Shown here: positions 42,995 through 54,232 of the stretch, one piece after another | Layout of the letters: every line of letters begins with the position of its first letter | Position numbering within the stretch: the stretch's first letter is position 1 | Assembly (NCBI GenBank): GCA_022567305.1 | Contig: JADFHF010000002.1 | Location: 39,762 to 103,761, forward strand | Length of the DNA: 64,000 bases | Reading direction: 5' to 3' | From: Bacteroidota bacterium | Lineage (GTDB): Bacteria; Bacteroidota; Rhodothermia; Rhodothermales; UBA10348 | Notes under the pieces: generated by a model | Told to the model about the DNA's origin: nothing | The model's input: only the letters and a program-made list of their open reading frames with translations | The model's database searches: none | Made by a program: the position numbers and the translations under genes

Positions 42995-44263
42995 ATGGAT
43001 CGAGCTTCAGTCCAAGAACGTTTTGGAATTATAGGTTCCTCTCCGTCATTACGGCATGCACTGGACCGTGTTCGTCTAATTGCCGGGACGGACATCACCG
43101 TTCTGATCCAGGGTGAAAGTGGCGTCGGTAAGGATTTGTTTGCCGAGGCGATACACCAGCTCAGTGCCCGTCGGCACAAGCCCATCCTGAACGTAAACTG
43201 CGCCGCCATTCCAGAAGGACTCATTGAGTCCGAACTTTTCGGTAACGAAAAAGGGGCGTACACGGGCGCGGTGGAGCGCAGGACCGGCTATTTCGAAGAA
43301 GCGAACGGTTCGACCATTTTTCTGGATGAAATAGGTGAAATGCCTCTTACGGCTCAGGTTCGCCTTCTTCGCGTTTTGGAAACCGGGGAATTCAGTCGCG
43401 TTGGCTCGTCGGCTGTCTTGAAAAGTGACGTACGCATTATCGTGGCTACGAATAAGGATCTGGCTCGTGAGGTGGCCCGCGGTCGGTTCCGGGAAGATCT
43501 GTATTACCGAATCAGCACAGTGATCCTTCAGATTCCGCCGCTTCGTGACCGGAAGGAAGATATTCTTCCGATATTTTCAAGCTTCCAACACCGGTTTACG
43601 CAGAAGTACAACTCGACGTTGAAGCGGCTCGACGATTCAGCACGAGAATTGCTTCAGAATTATCGCTGGCCTGGCAACGCGCGTGAACTTCGAAACGTGG
43701 CCGAGCAGATGGTGGTTCTTAATAAAAGCGACGTGATCACGGTCGATGATATTCGATCCTATCTTCGAGGTACGATTGCATCGGGCCCCGAGTTGGGTCT
43801 GATGCCCGTTCCCCATGAAACGATGGGGGATGGAGCGGATTCGAGGGAGCGGGAACTCATCTATCGAACGTTACTGGAACTGCGAACAGAAATTCATTGG
43901 CTCAAGGAGAAGATCATTGAAATGACGGGGCGGCCGAAAGCTTCGTGGGAGGGGTCGTCGGAGGCTGAGCCAAGTCGCTATATGATCGTACGGGATGAGA
44001 ATTCAGATCCGGTACCTTCGCTTATCGAGGACGCGGCGTTTGAGATCGAAGGAGCCGGTGCCCCGGAGGGCGGCGTGGAAGATCATGTATCAAAGGCGGC
44101 CGAAAACGGTGAACTTCCGACGCTCGAAGCAGCCGAGAGAAAACTCATCGAGGAGGCTCTCGAACGGTTTAATGGGAATCGGAGACAGACGGCCCAGGCC
44201 CTCGGAATTAGCGAACGCACGCTGTATCGCAAGATCAAAGAATTCGAGGGTGAAGATGCGTAG
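42995..44263 (+). CDS. sigma-54-dependent activator without receiver domain
   Basis: 422 residues. The AAA+ domain starts almost at the N-terminus: Walker A GESGVGKD (40-47), the sigma-54 contact loop as GAYTGA (87-92) instead of the common GAFTGA, Walker B FLDE (109-112), and R-finger FREDLYYRIS. A Fis-type helix-turn-helix ends it (RRQTAQALGISERTLYRKI). With no regulatory input domain it is probably active by default or controlled by its level. The partner sigma factor gene, rpoN, lies at 58463. Its end overlaps the next gene. Confidence 0.93.
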   Translation: MDRASVQERFGIIGSSPSLRHALDRVRLIAGTDITVLIQGESGVGKDLFAEAIHQLSARRHKPILNVNCAAIPEGLIESELFGNEKGAYTGAVERRTGYFEEANGSTIFLDEIGEMPLTAQVRLLRVLETGEFSRVGSSAVLKSDVRIIVATNKDLAREVARGRFREDLYYRISTVILQIPPLRDRKEDILPIFSSFQHRFTQKYNSTLKRLDDSARELLQNYRWPGNARELRNVAEQMVVLNKSDVITVDDIRSYLRGTIASGPELGLMPVPHETMGDGADSRERELIYRTLLELRTEIHWLKEKIIEMTGRPKASWEGSSEAEPSRYMIVRDENSDPVPSLIEDAAFEIEGAGAPEGGVEDHVSKAAENGELPTLEAAERKLIEEALERFNGNRRQTAQALGISERTLYRKIKEFEGEDA

Positions 44264-44792
44264 AGCTTGGACGAATCTATCAAAAATGTCCCCAATTCGT
44301 CAAGAAATCCTTATTTTGATGTCGGTTCTTTTCGTTTCGGGCTGCGGATATTATAGTTTTTCCGGCGCAACCGTTCCTCAACACATCGGAACCATCGCAA
44401 TCCCACAGGTAGAGGACAACAGTATCAGCACGCTAGCCGGTCTGGACGAACAGATGACCCAGTTACTGATCGAACGATTCGTCCGGCAAACTCGACTTTC
44501 TCTTGAGCCACGTGACGCCGCCGCCGATGCGTTGCTCCAGGTAGAAATCACGCGCTACGTGAACGCCCCTACATCCGTCAGCGGTAACGAACGGGCCACG
44601 AGAAATCGAGTAACGATTACGGTCAACGTGACATACAATGATCAAGTAGAGAATAAACCGTTTATCAATCGCACATTCTCGAGTTTTGAGGAGTACGATC
44701 CATTTGACCCGACGAGCGAAGAAGATGCAGCCGTCGCGTCGCTCGAGAAAATTGCCGACGACATATTTACGGCCGCCACTTCTGATTGGTAG
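44256..44792 (+). CDS. lptE: LptE-like LPS-assembly lipoprotein
   Basis: 178 residues from the ATG at 44256, which has GAGGGTG in front and overlaps the end of the previous gene by eight bases. An ATG at 44286 is the alternative. The signal ends in the lipobox FVSGC, followed directly by GYYSFSG as in LptE proteins, and then TIAIPQVEDNS and a beta-alpha LptE fold. LptE lines the LptD translocon that puts lipopolysaccharide in the outer leaflet. LptD itself is not in the window. The assignment is by motif and length. Confidence 0.83.
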   Translation: MRRAWTNLSKMSPIRQEILILMSVLFVSGCGYYSFSGATVPQHIGTIAIPQVEDNSISTLAGLDEQMTQLLIERFVRQTRLSLEPRDAAADALLQVEITRYVNAPTSVSGNERATRNRVTITVNVTYNDQVENKPFINRTFSSFEEYDPFDPTSEEDAAVASLEKIADDIFTAATSDW

Positions 44793-44825
44793 TTCCACAA
44801 GCCATTATATGAAGGCCGATATTCT

Positions 44826-46358
44826 GTGCATTTCTTACGTGATTTGATTGTGTGGCTTTACGCCGCGTCAATTTTTATTCTCTTTTTTTACGGCATGAAC
44901 CTGCTGGTTCTTTCGCTGATACAGGCCTTTCGCAAGAAAGAGAATTCGGGACTATCTCATAAAATCGATGCCGGACTTCCGCCCGAATTGGATCCACCGT
45001 TTGTAACCGTTCAGCTCCCCGTTTACAATGAAGCACATGTAGTCGGGCGGCTGATCGACGCCTGTGCAGCACTGTCCTATCCCCGAGATCGATTCGAAAT
45101 CCAGATTCTGGACGATTCCGACGATGAGACCTCTCGGATCGTTGCCGACCGCGTAAAAGGATGGAAAGCAGATGGAATCGATATGGTTCACGTACAACGC
45201 AACTCCCGTAACGGATACAAAGCCGGTGCGCTCAAGCATGGAACCACCGTTGCAAAGGGCGATCTGATAGCCATATTCGATGCCGATTTCCTTCCGAATA
45301 AGGATTTTCTGGAGCGAACCGTACCCCATTTTGCTGCATCGAATGTGGGTATGGTGCAAGCCCGCTGGGGACATATCAACGAAAGATACTCCCTGCTTAC
45401 ACGAATTCAGGCGTTTGGTCTCGACGCGCATTTTGCTGTGGAGCAGCGAGTTCGCTCCTTCATCGACTGCTTTATCAATTTCAATGGGACGGCGGGTATA
45501 TGGAGAAGGGCCTGCATCGAGGACGCCGGTGGGTGGTCCAGCGACACGCTGACTGAAGATCTGGATTTAAGCTACCGGGCTCAGCTCAAAGGCTGGAAGT
45601 TCGTGTTCGACTTCGATATCGAGGTGCCAGCGGAGCTACCCGTTTCGATGAATGCATTTCGCAACCAGCAATTTCGTTGGACGAAAGGGGCGCTTCAGAC
45701 CGCTCGAAAAACCCTGGTTCCGCTCTGGGCGTCGTCACATCCGTCGCGAGTCAAATGGGAAGGGACTATTCATCTGTCCGCCATTGCCGTATTCCCGTGT
45801 ATTGTGATTGCGGCACTGTGTCACCCGGCATTGGTGGTTCTTAAACAGTCCGGGATGGGTCCGGGAAGGTCATATTTTGCGTTTCTCTCCCTTGGATTGA
45901 TCGGATTTCTGGGATTTTTTCTTGCCCAGGTGGTCGCACAGCGATCTCTTTATCCGGATTGGTTGAAGCGTTTATCACTCTTCCCGCTCTTTATGGCCGG
46001 CGGAATTGGAATGTCTCTAAGTAATTGCCGAGCCTTCCTAGACGTAATAATAGGTCGTCGGTCTGAGTTCGTCCGGACCCCCAAACACGATGTTACCCAA
46101 CGTGAAGGACGCTATAGTTGGCTGCAATCTCCTTACGTCAACTTCAAAATTCCTGGTGTTGCCTATGCGGAAGCCGTCCTCGCACTGTATTCCGTCCTGG
46201 GTCTCGGCTATATGATCACCGTCGGAGCATGGTCGGCGGGTCTGTTCCAATTCGTATTTGCAACGGGGTTCCTATTCGTATCCGGTACCAATCTATATCA
46301 GTTCGGTCGGTCGCGCTATCGACAGGTTGGGTTGCCCTCTCAACGTCCAATTATGTAG
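44826..46358 (+). CDS. membrane glycosyltransferase family 2, cellulose-synthase type
   Basis: 510 residues starting at a GTG. A transmembrane helix (about 5-30) precedes the GT-A domain with VQLPVYNEAHVVGRLI, DDSDDE, FDADFLPN, FNGTAGIWRRA, the catalytic TEDLDLSYRAQ and QQFRWTKG, the QxxRW motif of processive synthases. At least four more helices follow between about 305 and 500. It should make or start a beta-linked polysaccharide at the inner membrane. No c-di-GMP PilZ domain or BcsB-like partner is beside it, so the product is open. It lies between lptE and the TPR gene in one direction. Confidence 0.9.
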   Translation: MHFLRDLIVWLYAASIFILFFYGMNLLVLSLIQAFRKKENSGLSHKIDAGLPPELDPPFVTVQLPVYNEAHVVGRLIDACAALSYPRDRFEIQILDDSDDETSRIVADRVKGWKADGIDMVHVQRNSRNGYKAGALKHGTTVAKGDLIAIFDADFLPNKDFLERTVPHFAASNVGMVQARWGHINERYSLLTRIQAFGLDAHFAVEQRVRSFIDCFINFNGTAGIWRRACIEDAGGWSSDTLTEDLDLSYRAQLKGWKFVFDFDIEVPAELPVSMNAFRNQQFRWTKGALQTARKTLVPLWASSHPSRVKWEGTIHLSAIAVFPCIVIAALCHPALVVLKQSGMGPGRSYFAFLSLGLIGFLGFFLAQVVAQRSLYPDWLKRLSLFPLFMAGGIGMSLSNCRAFLDVIIGRRSEFVRTPKHDVTQREGRYSWLQSPYVNFKIPGVAYAEAVLALYSVLGLGYMITVGAWSAGLFQFVFATGFLFVSGTNLYQFGRSRYRQVGLPSQRPIM

Positions 46359-46375
46359 TTTGCCGCCCCGTCGCA

Positions 46376-46948
46376 ATGAGAGTCATTCAAACGATGTCGG
46401 TCGCTGATCTTAAATCTACCGCAACCCTTCTGGAGCAAGGTCGCGCAGAAGATGCCAAGCGTGCCTTGGTGGAGTTCATTAAACTCGTACCGACCTACGT
46501 GGCTGCGCATGTATTGCTGGCAACGATTTACGATTCGGAAAAATCCCTCGACGAGGCGCTTGAGCAATGGAATAGAGCCTACGCCCTCAATCCGGCCAGC
46601 CACGTTATCGAATCGGGTTTGAAAAAGGCCGTACTCAGATCCTTGCATACGGCCCCCGAAAGTGAGGTCGACACAATGAAGGATGTGCGTCTCGATCTTC
46701 TGATTCAGGAGCTGGAATCGGCTCGAATTGTACCGGATCCTAATGTTGCGGAGATATCGGATGCGGAACTCGAAGTCGATATCGAGGATCTGGTTTCAGA
46801 AACACTGGCGCGGATCTATGCCATGCAGAAGTACTACGATGAAGCGCGTCAGGTGTACGAAACATTGGCCCGTCAGAATCCCGATCGGCACCACGAATTC
46901 GAGACGAAGGCAATTGCGATGCAAAATCTGGCCCTTGAAAGGAACTAG
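46376..46948 (+). CDS. TPR-containing protein
   Basis: 190 residues. Two TPR units are seen in the first 65 residues (ATLLEQGRAEDAKRALVEFI, LLATIYDSEKSLDEALEQWN) and another near the end (LARIYAMQKYYDEARQVYET), with an acidic linker between. No signal peptide or membrane helix is visible. The start at 46376 lacks a strong ribosome-binding site, and 46394 is an alternative. It stands between the glycosyltransferase and anmK genes and probably acts as an adaptor, a role inferred from the repeats alone. Confidence 0.75.
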   Translation: MRVIQTMSVADLKSTATLLEQGRAEDAKRALVEFIKLVPTYVAAHVLLATIYDSEKSLDEALEQWNRAYALNPASHVIESGLKKAVLRSLHTAPESEVDTMKDVRLDLLIQELESARIVPDPNVAEISDAELEVDIEDLVSETLARIYAMQKYYDEARQVYETLARQNPDRHHEFETKAIAMQNLALERN

Positions 46949-46999
46949 GCCGCACACAATCCTGATGGCATGCCGGATCCGTTTCGAAATCGATTTTGC

Positions 47000-48163
47000 A
47001 TGGAGGAGCGCCTTGTCGTCGGAGTTATGTCTGGCACATCCGTCGATGCCATTGATGTGGCTACGGTACGCGTAGCGGGCAGCGGCTCGGCCATCGAATT
47101 TAGCGTACTCGGAATGCACGCGTCTCCATTGGGAGCGGAACTGGTAGCGGAGATTCTAAAGAATTCAGATCCCGAAACCTCGTCAGTCCGATCATTGACC
47201 CTCCTGAATGTTCGACTTGCCCACGCTTTCGAGAATGCGATTAGAGACGGGTTGGGGGCGATTGGTCAGTCGACGGAAGATGTAGACGCCATCGGTTTGC
47301 ACGGCCAAACTGTGTATCACCAGCCAGAGGACGTCCCTATTGCCGGACTGGCCGTGTCCGGGACGATGCAGATCGGAGATCCTTCGGTTCTCGCCAATCT
47401 GATTGGATGTCCGGTTGTCGGCGATTTTCGCCTGGCCGATATGGCGGTGGGAGGACAGGGGGCCCCACTCGTTCCATACTTTGACTATGTTTGTTTTCGC
47501 CATGAGAAGGAAGGCCGTTTGCTGCTGAATCTCGGTGGAATCGCGAACCTGACCGTGCTTCCGGCGGACTGCGCCATGAGCGAAGTGAAGGCGTTTGATA
47601 CCGGTCCAGCGAATATGGTACTGGACGGTCTGTCAAAGCGACTGTACGGACAGGACTTTGACGAAAACGGCTCTCTGGCGGTTTCGGGCACTGTCGATGA
47701 CGAATGGTTGTCCGAGTTGATGGCTCATGCGTATTTCAAGACGGAGCCTCCCAAGTCGACCGGGCGAGAGCTCTTCTCGGCAGCCTACGTTACGCAGCTC
47801 ATTCAAACCGCAGAGAGTCGAGGCCTTCCGAATCCCGACTTGCTGGCGACCGCCTCGGCGCTGACCATCCAATCCATTTTCGACGCCTACGAACGATTTG
47901 TGGAGCCATTCACGACGATCGACCGGCTGATCGCGTCAGGTGGAGGAGTGAAAAATGACGTTCTTTTGAGCGGGATCCGGAAGAGTTTCGGTGGTGTCAT
48001 CGTTGAAACTACCGCCGAGCATGGTTTGGATCCTGGCTTTAAGGAAGCGGTTTGTTTTGCCGTCCTTGCGCACGAGACGTTAAACGGTGTGCCCACAAAT
48101 CTCCCCTCGGTAACGGGTGCCCGGCGTTCGACCATACTGGGTAAGATTTGCATTCCGGTGTAA
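47000..48163 (+). CDS. anmK: anhydro-N-acetylmuramic acid kinase
   Basis: 387 residues. The family start GVMSGTSVDAIDVATV lies just behind the ATG at 47000, so this start was preferred to one at 46970. GLHGQTVYHQP, GDFRLADMAVGGQGAPLVPYFD, LLNLGGIANLTVLP and DTGPANMVLD complete the set. The enzyme opens and phosphorylates 1,6-anhydro-MurNAc during cell-wall recycling. The catalytic aspartate expected in the GQGAPLVP region is present nearby. Nothing else of the recycling pathway is adjacent. Confidence 0.95.
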   Translation: MEERLVVGVMSGTSVDAIDVATVRVAGSGSAIEFSVLGMHASPLGAELVAEILKNSDPETSSVRSLTLLNVRLAHAFENAIRDGLGAIGQSTEDVDAIGLHGQTVYHQPEDVPIAGLAVSGTMQIGDPSVLANLIGCPVVGDFRLADMAVGGQGAPLVPYFDYVCFRHEKEGRLLLNLGGIANLTVLPADCAMSEVKAFDTGPANMVLDGLSKRLYGQDFDENGSLAVSGTVDDEWLSELMAHAYFKTEPPKSTGRELFSAAYVTQLIQTAESRGLPNPDLLATASALTIQSIFDAYERFVEPFTTIDRLIASGGGVKNDVLLSGIRKSFGGVIVETTAEHGLDPGFKEAVCFAVLAHETLNGVPTNLPSVTGARRSTILGKICIPV

Positions 48164-48209
48164 GCCGGTTCTGCCGCGTTCTCACACACGTACATATATT
48201 TTCAGAGCG

Positions 48210-49274
48210 ATGCCCCATTCGTTTACACCCATTGCATCGATCGGCGAGTTCGGTCTGATTGATCGTATCGCTGAAATCGTTCCAGATCCTCTGGAAGATA
48301 AGCGGATCCTATGCGGGATCGGAGACGATGCAGCCGTCTTTCGGGCATCACCCGGACGGCTCCAGGTAATGACAACGGACACGATGATCGAGGGTGTCCA
48401 TTTTGACCGGGCACTCACACCCATGGCCTATCTGGGTGGGAAGTCGATTACAGTCAGCGTGAGTGACATCGTCGCCATGAATGCCAGGCCGGCGCTGGCA
48501 ACGATCGCAATTGGCATTCCGCGCAATATGTCCGTTGAGATGGTCGAGGCCCTTTACGAAGGAATCGGTGAAGCGTGTACGACGTATGGACTGAAGCTGG
48601 TCGGAGGCGACACGTCGTCTTCGCATGCGCTCTACATTACAATCACCATGATCGGAGAAGCTGCCGATGACAGCATTATATTTCGTCAGGGTGCCCGGGA
48701 AGGCGATGTTCTGTGTGTGACGGGTGATCTGGGTGGGGCCTACGCGGGTCTTCAGGTTCTGCTCGATCAAAGACGGGCGATGGATGAACTCGGAAAAGAG
48801 TTTGAGCCGGACCTTGAGGCTCATCGAAGGGTAATCGATCAGCAGCTGACGCCCGCTGCCCGGCTCGATTTTCTAGATGTTCTGTCCGAGATGTCCATTC
48901 GGCCCAGTTCCATGATCGACATCTCCGACGGGCTGGCTTCAGAGGTACATCATATTTGCTCAAGTAGCGATAAGGGTGCTACGATACGAGTCACCTCACT
49001 CCCCATTGATCCGCTCACTCGCGCGGTAGCCGACCAGTTCATGGACGATGTTGACACCTATGTATTTTACGGGGGTGAGGATTACGAATTGTTGTTCACC
49101 GTCTATCTGGAAGAGGGTGAGAGACTTGTGGAAAGTGGCCAGGTTGCCATCATCGGGGAGATACTTGAGAGCTCTAAGGGCGTGCAGGCGCTGAGCCCGG
49201 ACGCAGGGCTTATTCCTCTGCACCCCGCTGGATTTGACCATTTTGGAGATTCATTCAGCGAAAACGGGGTTTGA
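48210..49274 (+). CDS. thiL: thiamine-monophosphate kinase
   Basis: 354 residues from the ATG at 48210; the frame extends upstream into the end of anmK, which is non-coding there. Signatures are EFGLIDRIAE, CGIGDDAAVF, TTDTMIEGVHFD, the GDTSSS loop, a second conserved patch with SMIDISDGLASEVHHI, and the closing FYGGEDYELLFT. It converts thiamine phosphate to thiamine pyrophosphate with ATP. Metal-binding aspartates in GDDAA and TDTM are intact. It is the last gene of the rightward series; the following gene faces it. Confidence 0.96.
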   Translation: MPHSFTPIASIGEFGLIDRIAEIVPDPLEDKRILCGIGDDAAVFRASPGRLQVMTTDTMIEGVHFDRALTPMAYLGGKSITVSVSDIVAMNARPALATIAIGIPRNMSVEMVEALYEGIGEACTTYGLKLVGGDTSSSHALYITITMIGEAADDSIIFRQGAREGDVLCVTGDLGGAYAGLQVLLDQRRAMDELGKEFEPDLEAHRRVIDQQLTPAARLDFLDVLSEMSIRPSSMIDISDGLASEVHHICSSSDKGATIRVTSLPIDPLTRAVADQFMDDVDTYVFYGGEDYELLFTVYLEEGERLVESGQVAIIGEILESSKGVQALSPDAGLIPLHPAGFDHFGDSFSENGV

Positions 49275-49300
49275 TTCGGCCTGAGTGCTGTGTTGTCGCC

Positions 49301-51844
49301 TTAGGTATCGGTTGCGCAGAACAGCAGCTCGTCCCACCATTCATTCCAGATACTTCGTCGCTCACTCTGCCTCTGGAGAAAGCTCGATTCGCCCGATCCA
49401 ATTGGGTCGCCAGGAGGCGGAGAGATTCCAGGATATTTTTCCGTGGGTTGGTAATCCCTGAACAGAAACCGATCGATTTGATCGAAAACGGCGAACCGAT
49501 GCGCCTTTGATTCCTGATCGCGTGACGGAGCCGGATGGTCCTCAATCCAAATATGAATTTCGCGGAGATGTTGATTGACTCGAGCCCTGACGGCGGGTGA
49601 AGCGCTCGAGTTCGACGCGGCTTCAAGCAGAACATCCGTCCATACTTGCTGAACGACTCTCTGAAGTTCAGCATAGTACGGATCGCTATCGATGTCGATT
49701 TTCCAAATTCGCTGAGATACGGCTGTCAATACCTCACCCAAACTCGGGAGGCCTTCATTGAAGTCATTCTGATTGACCACGCGAGCCGTTCGCTGGGGAT
49801 GGAGAATCAATCCAAGTACCTGACTGGCAACCACCTCGGCCGGTGCATACGGGTCAAAAATTAACCCTGTATATCCGCCAAATAATTCTCGATGCGGGCG
49901 GTATCCGGGCGGTCGGGGAGGAATCTGTGTTCGAATCTGCGGAGGCAACGCAAGAGCAGCAGGGCTCAGTGTTTCCAATAATACATCGAGCGCTTTTCTC
50001 TGCTGGCGCGCTCCCACGGGTTCCGGCATGGCCTGTTTGTCGCCGCGCATATTGTATGTGTAGTACACTCCACCGATCATCTTTACGGTCGCGTTGATCT
50101 GATAACGGTGATGCAGATATAACGGGACGAGTACTTCTTCCATGGTCGCCATGGGTTGTCCAGATCGGATGTTGGCGACTCCAAAATCGTCTAGGGCGAC
50201 GGCTCGAACACTCATTTCCGTCATCAAGGCCGAAAATACATCTTCACCGTTGTCCCACAGATTGGCCCGCGGATGGGCCGCACCGGCCGGACGGGCATCG
50301 CTATCCGTTATGAAATGCATACCCTCTTCACTGTACGCCTCAATGATTGCGGCCAGCGCCAAGCTTTCATCGATCCCATCCGGAAAATCACTATATCCAT
50401 AGCGAATCGTGTATTCGTCCCACTTACCGATTCCCTCGTCGTATGCATTAGATAATTCGATTCGTCCGTTCTGACCCAGCGTTGCAAGCGGCGCCGGGTA
50501 GTCCATGACGGAGGCCCGAGCGTTCACCGATGAGGCGAAATTGTGTTGTAGACCGAGTGTGTGCCCCACCTCGTGAGCCGAAAGCTGACGAATTCGGGCC
50601 AGGGCCATCTCGAGCATCGGATCCTGGTTTGCAGTGCTCATGCGAAGGGGGCTGTACGGGGCAAGCAGCCCTTCCGCCAGAAGATAATCCTGGCGTACCC
50701 GGAGCGATCCGAGACTAACGTGCCCCTTTATGATCTCTCCGGTTCGGGGATCGGACACGGAAGATCCGTAACTCCAGCCCCGCGTAGATCGATGTACCCA
50801 ATTGATCATGTTATAGCGAACGTCCATGGGATCGGCATCGTCAGGAAGCATCTCGACGCGGAACGCATCGATGTAACCCGCGGCTTCAAAGGCTTCATTC
50901 CACCAACGCGCGCCGTCAAGAAGTGCGCTTCGAACCGGCTCAGGTGTACCTGGGTCGAGGTAATACACGATGGGTTCGATCGCAGCACTCATCGCCGAGT
51001 CCGGATTCACTTTCTGAAGTCTATGACGCCGAATGAATCGCTTTCGGATATCGGTACCGATGGGGGTCGCGTAATCGGCAAAGGATAGCGTGCCGAAACC
51101 GGAGCGCGGATCGGCTTTTCGCGGCGTGTACCCAGGAGGAGGAAGCTCGATGAATGAATGCCGCACCCGAAGCGTTACGGAGCGGGGGTCTGCGGCCACC
51201 GTGCCGACCAATGGCCCCGGGCTGTCACTCGTAAACGTTAATCGGGCCTCCAATTCCGTGTTTTTTGGAAACGACTTTATCATTTCCGGATGAAGAGCGC
51301 TTCTGCTGTCGTCGAGGTGATAGGTTCCTTGATCTCTGGCTTTCAATCGACCAACAACCCCTTGTGCATCCCTGACGATAAAATCGGTGACGTCGATCAA
51401 CACCATTCCATTGCTTTCTGCCGCCACTTTAAATCCCCATAGAATACTTGGGGCAAAGGCGTCCTCAACGGCTTTCCTCTCCGCCGCATTTTCCGACAGC
51501 GCGCGATAGTTCATGTTCGGAGCCACGAGCAGCACTTTGGGACCGACCCGCTCAAACCGAACGATTCGAGTTCCGCCTAATTGATTTCGATCGAGACCGA
51601 TGTCGTTGGAGCCAAGTCCGGCCGGCTGCGAGTTGACATACAGGAAATCCTCATCGAATCGATTGACTTTGAGCCACAGCTTTCCACTGCTCTCATCCCA
51701 GTACACATCGAAATAACCCGCACGATGGTCCAGGTCCGTCGTTTTCTCCGAGATGGAGGGCAAATCCTGGGCGTAGGCAGGTACGGAGGTGGCGATCAGA
51801 CTCAAAGCGAAAACCAAAAGAACGAGACGCATTAGGCGGTTCAT
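49301..51844 (-). CDS. secreted metzincin-type zinc protease (DUF5117/DUF4953 type)
   Basis: 847 residues from the ATG at 51844, which directly precedes a signal peptide (LMRLVLLVFALSLIATSVPA). The N-terminal DUF5117-like region begins about YFDVYWDESSGKLWLKVNRF. The catalytic motif HEVGHTLGLQHNF gives all three zinc histidines and the acid, followed by ASVMDYP as the Met-turn. The C-terminal DUF4953-like part carries YKD-like alpha helices (LLETLSPAALALPPQIRTQ). These large enzymes are common in Bacteroidota and are thought to degrade extracellular protein. It is convergent with thiL and divergent from atpD. Confidence 0.9.
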   Translation of the reverse strand: MNRLMRLVLLVFALSLIATSVPAYAQDLPSISEKTTDLDHRAGYFDVYWDESSGKLWLKVNRFDEDFLYVNSQPAGLGSNDIGLDRNQLGGTRIVRFERVGPKVLLVAPNMNYRALSENAAERKAVEDAFAPSILWGFKVAAESNGMVLIDVTDFIVRDAQGVVGRLKARDQGTYHLDDSRSALHPEMIKSFPKNTELEARLTFTSDSPGPLVGTVAADPRSVTLRVRHSFIELPPPGYTPRKADPRSGFGTLSFADYATPIGTDIRKRFIRRHRLQKVNPDSAMSAAIEPIVYYLDPGTPEPVRSALLDGARWWNEAFEAAGYIDAFRVEMLPDDADPMDVRYNMINWVHRSTRGWSYGSSVSDPRTGEIIKGHVSLGSLRVRQDYLLAEGLLAPYSPLRMSTANQDPMLEMALARIRQLSAHEVGHTLGLQHNFASSVNARASVMDYPAPLATLGQNGRIELSNAYDEGIGKWDEYTIRYGYSDFPDGIDESLALAAIIEAYSEEGMHFITDSDARPAGAAHPRANLWDNGEDVFSALMTEMSVRAVALDDFGVANIRSGQPMATMEEVLVPLYLHHRYQINATVKMIGGVYYTYNMRGDKQAMPEPVGARQQRKALDVLLETLSPAALALPPQIRTQIPPRPPGYRPHRELFGGYTGLIFDPYAPAEVVASQVLGLILHPQRTARVVNQNDFNEGLPSLGEVLTAVSQRIWKIDIDSDPYYAELQRVVQQVWTDVLLEAASNSSASPAVRARVNQHLREIHIWIEDHPAPSRDQESKAHRFAVFDQIDRFLFRDYQPTEKYPGISPPPGDPIGSGESSFLQRQSERRSIWNEWWDELLFCATDT

Positions 51845-51865
51845 GATATATCGTGCCTCAGATAG

Positions 51866-53695
<1,830 letters not shown>

Positions 53696-53707
53696 TTGGA
53701 ATCACCG

Positions 53708-54133
53708 ATGGAGAATCTTTTTGTCGAAATCGTTTCACCCTCCGGCCGGGTATTCCAGGGAGAAGCCAGCGGTGTCAAAGCGCCGGGTGTGCAGGGTTCA
53801 TTTGAAGTACTCCGAAACCACGCGCCCATGATCTCGGCGTTTGAGGTCGGACTGCTTCGAGTGACGATGTTGACCGGCGAGCATATCACGATTGCAACGT
53901 CCGGCGGATTCCTGGAAATCGTGAACAATTCGGTGTCGATTCTCGCTGAAACGGCCGAAATTGGGTCCGAAATAGACATTGAACGGGCTCAGGCTGCTGA
54001 AGAACGAGCGGTTAAGTGTCTTGCCGAGATCACGGACGACGAAGAACGGAAGCGGTATGAAGCGGCGTTGATCCGAGCTCGCAATCGACTTCGGATCGTG
54101 ATTGGAGCGGTCGGAACGGAGAAAAAAATCTAG
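53708..54133 (+). CDS. atpC: ATP synthase F1 subunit epsilon
   Basis: 141 residues from the ATG at 53708, 12 bases after the atpD stop. The N-terminal beta-sandwich shows LFVEIVSPSGRVFQGEASGV, GVQGSFEVLRNHAPMISAFE and GGFLEIVNNSVSILAETAE, and the C-terminal helical hairpin contains RAQAAEERAVKCLAEITDDE. The subunit couples rotation to the catalytic head and can inhibit ATP hydrolysis. It follows atpD as in many Bacteroidota and Chlorobi, where the two are separate from the main cluster. Confidence 0.95.
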   Translation: MENLFVEIVSPSGRVFQGEASGVKAPGVQGSFEVLRNHAPMISAFEVGLLRVTMLTGEHITIATSGGFLEIVNNSVSILAETAEIGSEIDIERAQAAEERAVKCLAEITDDEERKRYEAALIRARNRLRIVIGAVGTEKKI

Positions 54134-54232
54134 TTAACGACAGCGTTTATTTCATTTTCGAATCGCCTGCACGTTATCAGCGTGTGGGCTTTCTTATAAT
54201 TGGCACGTACCCATGTCAACACTCTTCCCGAA

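Noticed and set aside
54195..54206. TGGCAC near 54202 as a sigma-54 promoter.
   Set aside because: TTGGCACG is followed by TACCCATG, without the GC of a -12 element, so only the TATAAT remark is kept.
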